Shown in pieces: positions 60,397-64,000 of a DNA stretch of 64,000 nucleotides. Each line of letters begins with the position of its first letter. Position 1 is the stretch's first letter. The stretch is from the NCBI GenBank assembly GCA_002778195.1, contig PCDI01000009.1, positions 190,291-254,290 on the forward strand, in the 5' to 3' direction. This DNA comes from Raffaelea ambrosiae. Its lineage: Eukaryota > Ascomycota > Sordariomycetes > Ophiostomatales > Ophiostomataceae. Made by a program: the position numbers and the translations under genes. The notes under the pieces are model-generated. The model was not told the origin of the DNA and did not search any database. It was given only the letters and a program-made list of their open reading frames with translations.

Positions 60397-60456
60397 GCAG
60401 CAGATAAAGCAGCAAATCCAGCAGCAAATCGGGCAGCAAATAAGGCAGCAGATAAT
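60397..60456. repeat. 12-base tandem repeat, five copies
   Basis: Five adjacent units share GCAGCARAT followed by three variable bases. The twelve-base period keeps all frames open, giving Leu-rich text on the minus strand. Confidence 0.9.
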
Positions 60457-61540
60457 CATGCGGCAACAGTCGGAGGCCATGCCTGGGACCCGTCTCTGCA
60501 CCGGCCAAAAAGGGCTGGGTGGGGTGAGGTGCGCCGAGAAGCAAGCAGGTGCGACCGGCTGGCCATTTTGTCTCGGCCTTCAGCTGTACGAGTAGGAGCC
60601 GGTACGAGTGATTTGTGCGACGCACTGTCTCGGTTTCGCCTGTTGCATGTGTATTTTGTCTTTGGAGCTGGCCTCTGTCTTTCTTTGGTTCGATTCCTGG
60701 CTCGATTCCTGGCTCCGCCTGGCTTTGTCTCGGCACGTCTGGCATTGAGTGTTGCGAGCCGAAGACTCTCTGCCCAGTTCTCTCTGCGTGGCCAGCTCGG
60801 CCACGCACCTCCCATCCGCCACCACCACCACATTGTGCATCTCTCCAGCTCTGCCCGCCGCATCGCACGAGCACACTATCACCCTATCACACAGCCAACA
60901 CGTCCACACACCCACACACCCACACACCCACCCGGTCTCGCGACAACGTCGCTTCGCCTCTCTTTCAGCCTTGTGGTCCGACGCCAGTGTCGAATCGGCA
61001 CATCGACATTCGTCGCCAGAGACCTGGCCAGCAGGCCCCAACACCACGGCGCCGACCGAACGCCGAGTTCAAGCCCCGTCTGCACGCCCCGTGGGATTGG
61101 CCCTTCAATCTGGCTCCTTTGTACGAGAACATACGAAAGTACATACATAGTACTGCAGCAGTAGCAGATTCGTCCCAGGAGGACCCATCAGCCGCCAAGC
61201 CCGCCCGCACAGCTTGTGCCCGCCAACGCCGCCCCGGCGCTGCTCGCCGCTATCTGCTGCCCTGGCAGATAACTACGGTGCACGAGTAATCCAAAACCCT
61301 CTTCTTCCACATGTTGTGCCGTTTCGCATCCCCACTTTCGCCCGCATATTAAGTAGCTACATGGGACAACTTAGTCTCCCTTGCTGCTCTGACGTAACGT
61401 TGCGCCAAGCACTGCAACGCTTCTTCTCAACACCCAAGCTCTCCTGCTCTGCGCAGCTCATTCGCCTTTCTTTTCCCACTCATTTGCCTTCCTTTTGCTC
61501 TCATTTGCTTTCATGCACGCGCCTCTACGCCCGCTCGCAC

Positions 61541-61580
61541 ACACACACACACACGCGCGCACGCACACACACACACACAC
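61541..61580. repeat. CA/CG microsatellite
   Basis: CA repeats interrupted by GCGCGCACG, about 40 bases. Confidence 0.9.
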
Positions 61581-61743
61581 CTTTTTACCCTCACCTGCCC
61601 CCTTTACGCCCAACAGACTGCAAACTAGCCCTAGCCGTACGGCCCTTCTGCCATCTGCAACCAGCTCACGATAGGAAGCATCCAGCCCGGTCATATCGTG
61701 GGGGGGGGAGAAGAACATCCAGCTCGGTCTCGCCGTGCATACC

Positions 61744-61829
61744 TGGGTCTCTCTGGGTCTCTCTGGATCTCTCTGGGCCTCTGGGTCTCGCTGGGTCTCT
61801 CTGGGCCTCTGGGTCTCGCTGGGTCTCTC
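61744..61829. repeat. CTCTGGGTCT array containing a perfect 28-base duplication
   Basis: A degenerate 10-base unit is repeated about eight times. Within it, 61771-61798 and 61799-61826 are identical 28-base units lying head to tail. Confidence 0.9.
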
Positions 61830-62654
61830 CGCCCGCCAGGCACCCGAGCGGACAAGCAGCCATTGCGGCACAGACTTCTGTTATTCCAGGCTTCAGACGG
61901 TGCCTATCACTGCCCATCATTTCCTCTTGCTGGCCGCCGCCACCACCCACACCAGCAGGGGTGGGGAGCAACGTCACGAAGGCCGTCATTGTGTGTTGCA
62001 ACGCCCAGGATACAGCCCCCCAGCTCTGCGTGCTCTTTGTGCTCTTTGTGAGCTTGCCGGTAGTCTTGGGGGCTTTTCTGGGGAGGGGGGGTTGTTTCTA
62101 GCTCTCACAGCTTGTTCCTTGTTGTAGCTCCTTGTTGTCTGGAAACAGCAGCTGCAGCAGTTCCCTGCGGCTTCTACCGTTCCCTGCGTGTCTCGCTTGT
62201 CTCGTTTTCCTCGTGTCATCGCGCCTTGCGCGTCGCTTTATCTCCTCCACGACGGGCTTGGCCACAGATAGTCCCATCTGCGCCCTCGCCCTTTTTTAAT
62301 ATATATATATATTACCCTACATCGGAGCTTGGTCAGGGCTGAAAGGACAGAGAGCCATACAGGAGAGCCAAGCTGTCCAACACACACACCTTACCGGTTT
62401 TCCCTTCCCTTGTCCGTTCCTGGACTTGCCCTTGTTGTCCTCCCTTTGTCTCTCTGGGCTTGCTTTTTAACCTTATTATTTCTCCTCCTTTTCTTTTATT
62501 CTCCCACCTTTCCCCTCTTCTGGCGGGATCGCTCTGCAGAGGCTTCACCTGCCTTCTACCGGTTTTTTGTTTTGTTTTGTTTTGCTTTTTTTTTTCTCTT
62601 GCCTCGGCTGCTTTTCGATATCTACCTCCTCCCAACCCCTCCTTCTCCCCGGCC

Positions 62655-64000
62655 ATGTTGCTGTCCCGACAGCTTCTCGCCTCCCTCGTGCTGGCAGTTG
62701 CCAGCCCCGTCGCCGCCATCTGGCCCATCCCGGCGACCATCAGCACCGGCAACACGACTCTGCTGATCTACCAGAATATTGCCATCAGCTACAATGGAGC
62801 GCCTGTATGCTGGACTTCTCCTTTCTCTCCTGCTTCCTCTGCGTCCTCCTGCTCCTGTCCTTTGCAGCTCTGCCCAGTGGCAGGAGAGGACGACGATGAC
62901 GACGTCACAAACCAGAGACATCGTCGTCGTTCTCCCCGTCGTCCTCTGACCTCTCCCTCTTCCCCTCCTCCCGAGCAATGCGCCAATCCTAATGTGATTT
63001 TTGTTTCCGAGCCGCAGATCGCCTACACATATGGCTTCGAGCCCTACGACACCACCAACAGCTACCAGGTCGTGCAGGCCGGCGTCAGCCGTGCCCTGTC
63101 GGCCATCTTCCGCAACGGCCTCGTGCCGTGGAAGCTGATGAAGCGCAACACCGTCACCGACTTTGAGCCGAACCTGTTCCACAAGCACGGTCACGTCACC
63201 AAGCTCGTCATCACCCAAACCAGCAAGGACACTGCCTCCACCTTCAAACCGATGGCCGGCGACGTCGACGAGTCCTACAACCTGACGCTGAGCGAGGCCG
63301 GCGTGGCCAAGCTGACGGCCGTCTCCTCGGTCGGCGTGCTCCGCGGTCTCGAGACTTTTGTGCAGCTGTTCTACACCCACACGTCGGGTACGGCGTTCTA
63401 CACGACCATGGCGCCCGTCGCCATCCAAGACGCGCCGCAGTTTGCCCACCGCGGCGTGCTGCTGGACGTGGCGCGCAGCTTCTACGACGTGGACGACATT
63501 CTGCGCACCATCGACGCCATGGCCTGGAACAAGATGAGCCGCCTGCACCTGCACATGACCGACTCGCAGGCGTGGCCGCTGGAGCTGCCGTCGATGCCCG
63601 AGGTCTCGGCCAAGGGCGCCTATGCCACCCACCTGGTGTACACGGTCGACGACGTCGACACCATCCAGCGCTACGGCCAGGCTCGCGGCGTCGAGGTCTA
63701 CATCGAGATTGACATGCCGGGACATATCGGGTCCGTGGCACTCTCACACCCCGAGCTCATCGTCGCCTACGACGCCAAGCCGGTCGCCTGGTGGTGCGCC
63801 GAGCCGCCCTGCGGCGCCTTCAAGCTCAACGACACGGGCGTCTACAAGTTCCTGGAGACCATGTTCGACGACCTCCTGCCGCGCGTCAAGCCCTACTCGC
63901 CCTACTTCCACATGGGCGGCGACGAGCTCAATGCCAACGACTCCATGCTGGACCCGGGCGTCGGCAGCAACGACTCGGCCGTCCTGCAGCCGCTGCTGCA
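62655..64000 (+). CDS. Secreted beta-N-acetylhexosaminidase, GH20 (3' truncated by window)
   Basis: Exon 1 is 62655-62804 and exon 2 begins at 63018 and runs off the window; 377 residues are visible of a family length near 600. Residues 1-21 are a signal peptide (hydrophobic SLVLAVASPVAA). Next come the zincin-like GH20b domain (residues about 22-180) and the catalytic barrel, starting at FAHRGVLLDVARSFYDVDDI. Landmarks are the WNKMSRLHLHMTDSQAWPLE strand, EIDMPGHIGS, and HMGGDELNAND near the end, whose Asp-Glu pair is the catalytic pair of substrate-assisted GH20 hydrolysis. It removes terminal GlcNAc or GalNAc from chitobiose and glycoconjugates outside the cell. Several N-glycosylation sites are visible (NTT, NLT, NDT, NDS). 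The phase 0 intron has donor GTATGC and acceptor CAG at 63017. Confidence 0.93.
   Translation, partial: MLLSRQLLASLVLAVASPVAAIWPIPATISTGNTTLLIYQNIAISYNGAPVCWTSPFSPASSASSCSCPLQLCPVAGEDDDDDVTNQRHRRRSPRRPLTSPSSPPPEQCANPNVIFVSEPQIAYTYGFEPYDTTNSYQVVQAGVSRALSAIFRNGLVPWKLMKRNTVTDFEPNLFHKHGHVTKLVITQTSKDTASTFKPMAGDVDESYNLTLSEAGVAKLTAVSSVGVLRGLETFVQLFYTHTSGTAFYTTMAPVAIQDAPQFAHRGVLLDVARSFYDVDDILRTIDAMAWNKMSRLHLHMTDSQAWPLELPSMPEVSAKGAYATHLVYTVDDVDTIQRYGQARGVEVYIEIDMPGHIGSVALSHPELIVAYDAKPVAWWCAEPPCGAFKLNDTGVYKFLETMFDDLLPRVKPYSPYFHMGGDELNANDSMLDPGVGSNDSAVLQPLL

Larger units (their letters stand above)
59435..62654. other. Head-to-head intergenic region with several tandem repeats
   Basis: 3.2 kb between NAB2 (-) and the hexosaminidase gene (+). 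It contains a 12-base repeat (60397-60456), a CA-rich block (60903-60932), a CA/CG microsatellite (61541-61580), a CTCTGGGTCT array (61744-61829) and a short TA run near 62298-62313. Long open frames such as 61214-62101 run through the repeats and lack domain signal. Confidence 0.6.

Noticed and set aside
61214..62101. 295-residue plus-strand frame upstream of the hexosaminidase
   Set aside because: The frame is kept open by CA and CTCTGGGTCT repeats; adjacent frames are open as well. No domain signal.

Overview
The window is nuclear DNA of a filamentous ascomycete. Protein genes carry short GT-AG spliceosomal introns (mostly 55-215 bases), intergenic regions are long, and every recognisable protein looks like Pezizomycotina. 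A Neurospora mtr-like amino acid permease, a Pth11-like rhodopsin-domain membrane protein and a cyanovirin-N-homology secreted protein all fit Sordariomycetes; I cannot name the genus. A short assembly gap (11 N) lies in an intron at 36325-36335.

Layout. 1-7.95 kb: no gene I can defend, but a GC-rich ORF-dense island at 3.2-5.1 kb. 8-13.3 kb (-): full-length ABCC/MRP-type ABC transporter. 13.3-18.1 kb: gene-free, with a diverged direct repeat. 18.1-22.4 kb (+): cytochrome c peroxidase-like haem peroxidase, then a seven-helix rhodopsin-domain protein. 22.9-26.2 kb (-): secreted CVNH-type protein and a GPI-anchored Kre9/Knh1-type wall protein. 26.2-31.7 kb: 5.5 kb without genes, rich in simple repeats. 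31.7-39.7 kb (+): amino acid permease, mitochondrial carrier of the NAD+/FAD/folate type, and an unrecognised coiled-coil protein. 40.3-49.1 kb (-): dipeptidyl-peptidase V-like S9 peptidase, NuA4 subunit EAF6, PWI/RS splicing protein, and an unrecognised 212-residue protein. 50.4-52.4 kb: a tail-to-tail pair, FAH-domain acylpyruvase (+) and 3-hydroxyanthranilate dioxygenase (-). 53.8-56.6 kb: a second tail-to-tail pair, CTR copper transporter (+) and CoA-pyrophosphatase Nudix protein (-). 57.7-59.4 kb (-): NAB2-type poly(A)-RNA binding protein. 62.7 kb to the end (+): secreted GH20 beta-N-acetylhexosaminidase, cut off by the window edge.

The gene set is mostly housekeeping (RNA processing, chromatin, cofactor metabolism, transport) with some surface and secreted proteins. 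I see no biosynthetic cluster, transposase, CRISPR array or rRNA, and no tRNA gene I could defend. The items most worth a second look are an acidic insertion of about 100 residues in the second ATPase domain of the ABC transporter, a direct repeat whose two copies differ mainly by C-to-T transitions (RIP-like), a recurrent intergenic motif family built from TACTATGTAC and ACTAGTTAGT, and the two unrecognised proteins. Gene models were spliced by hand: reading frame was checked across every intron and all complete models give whole codon counts, but no transcript data were available.
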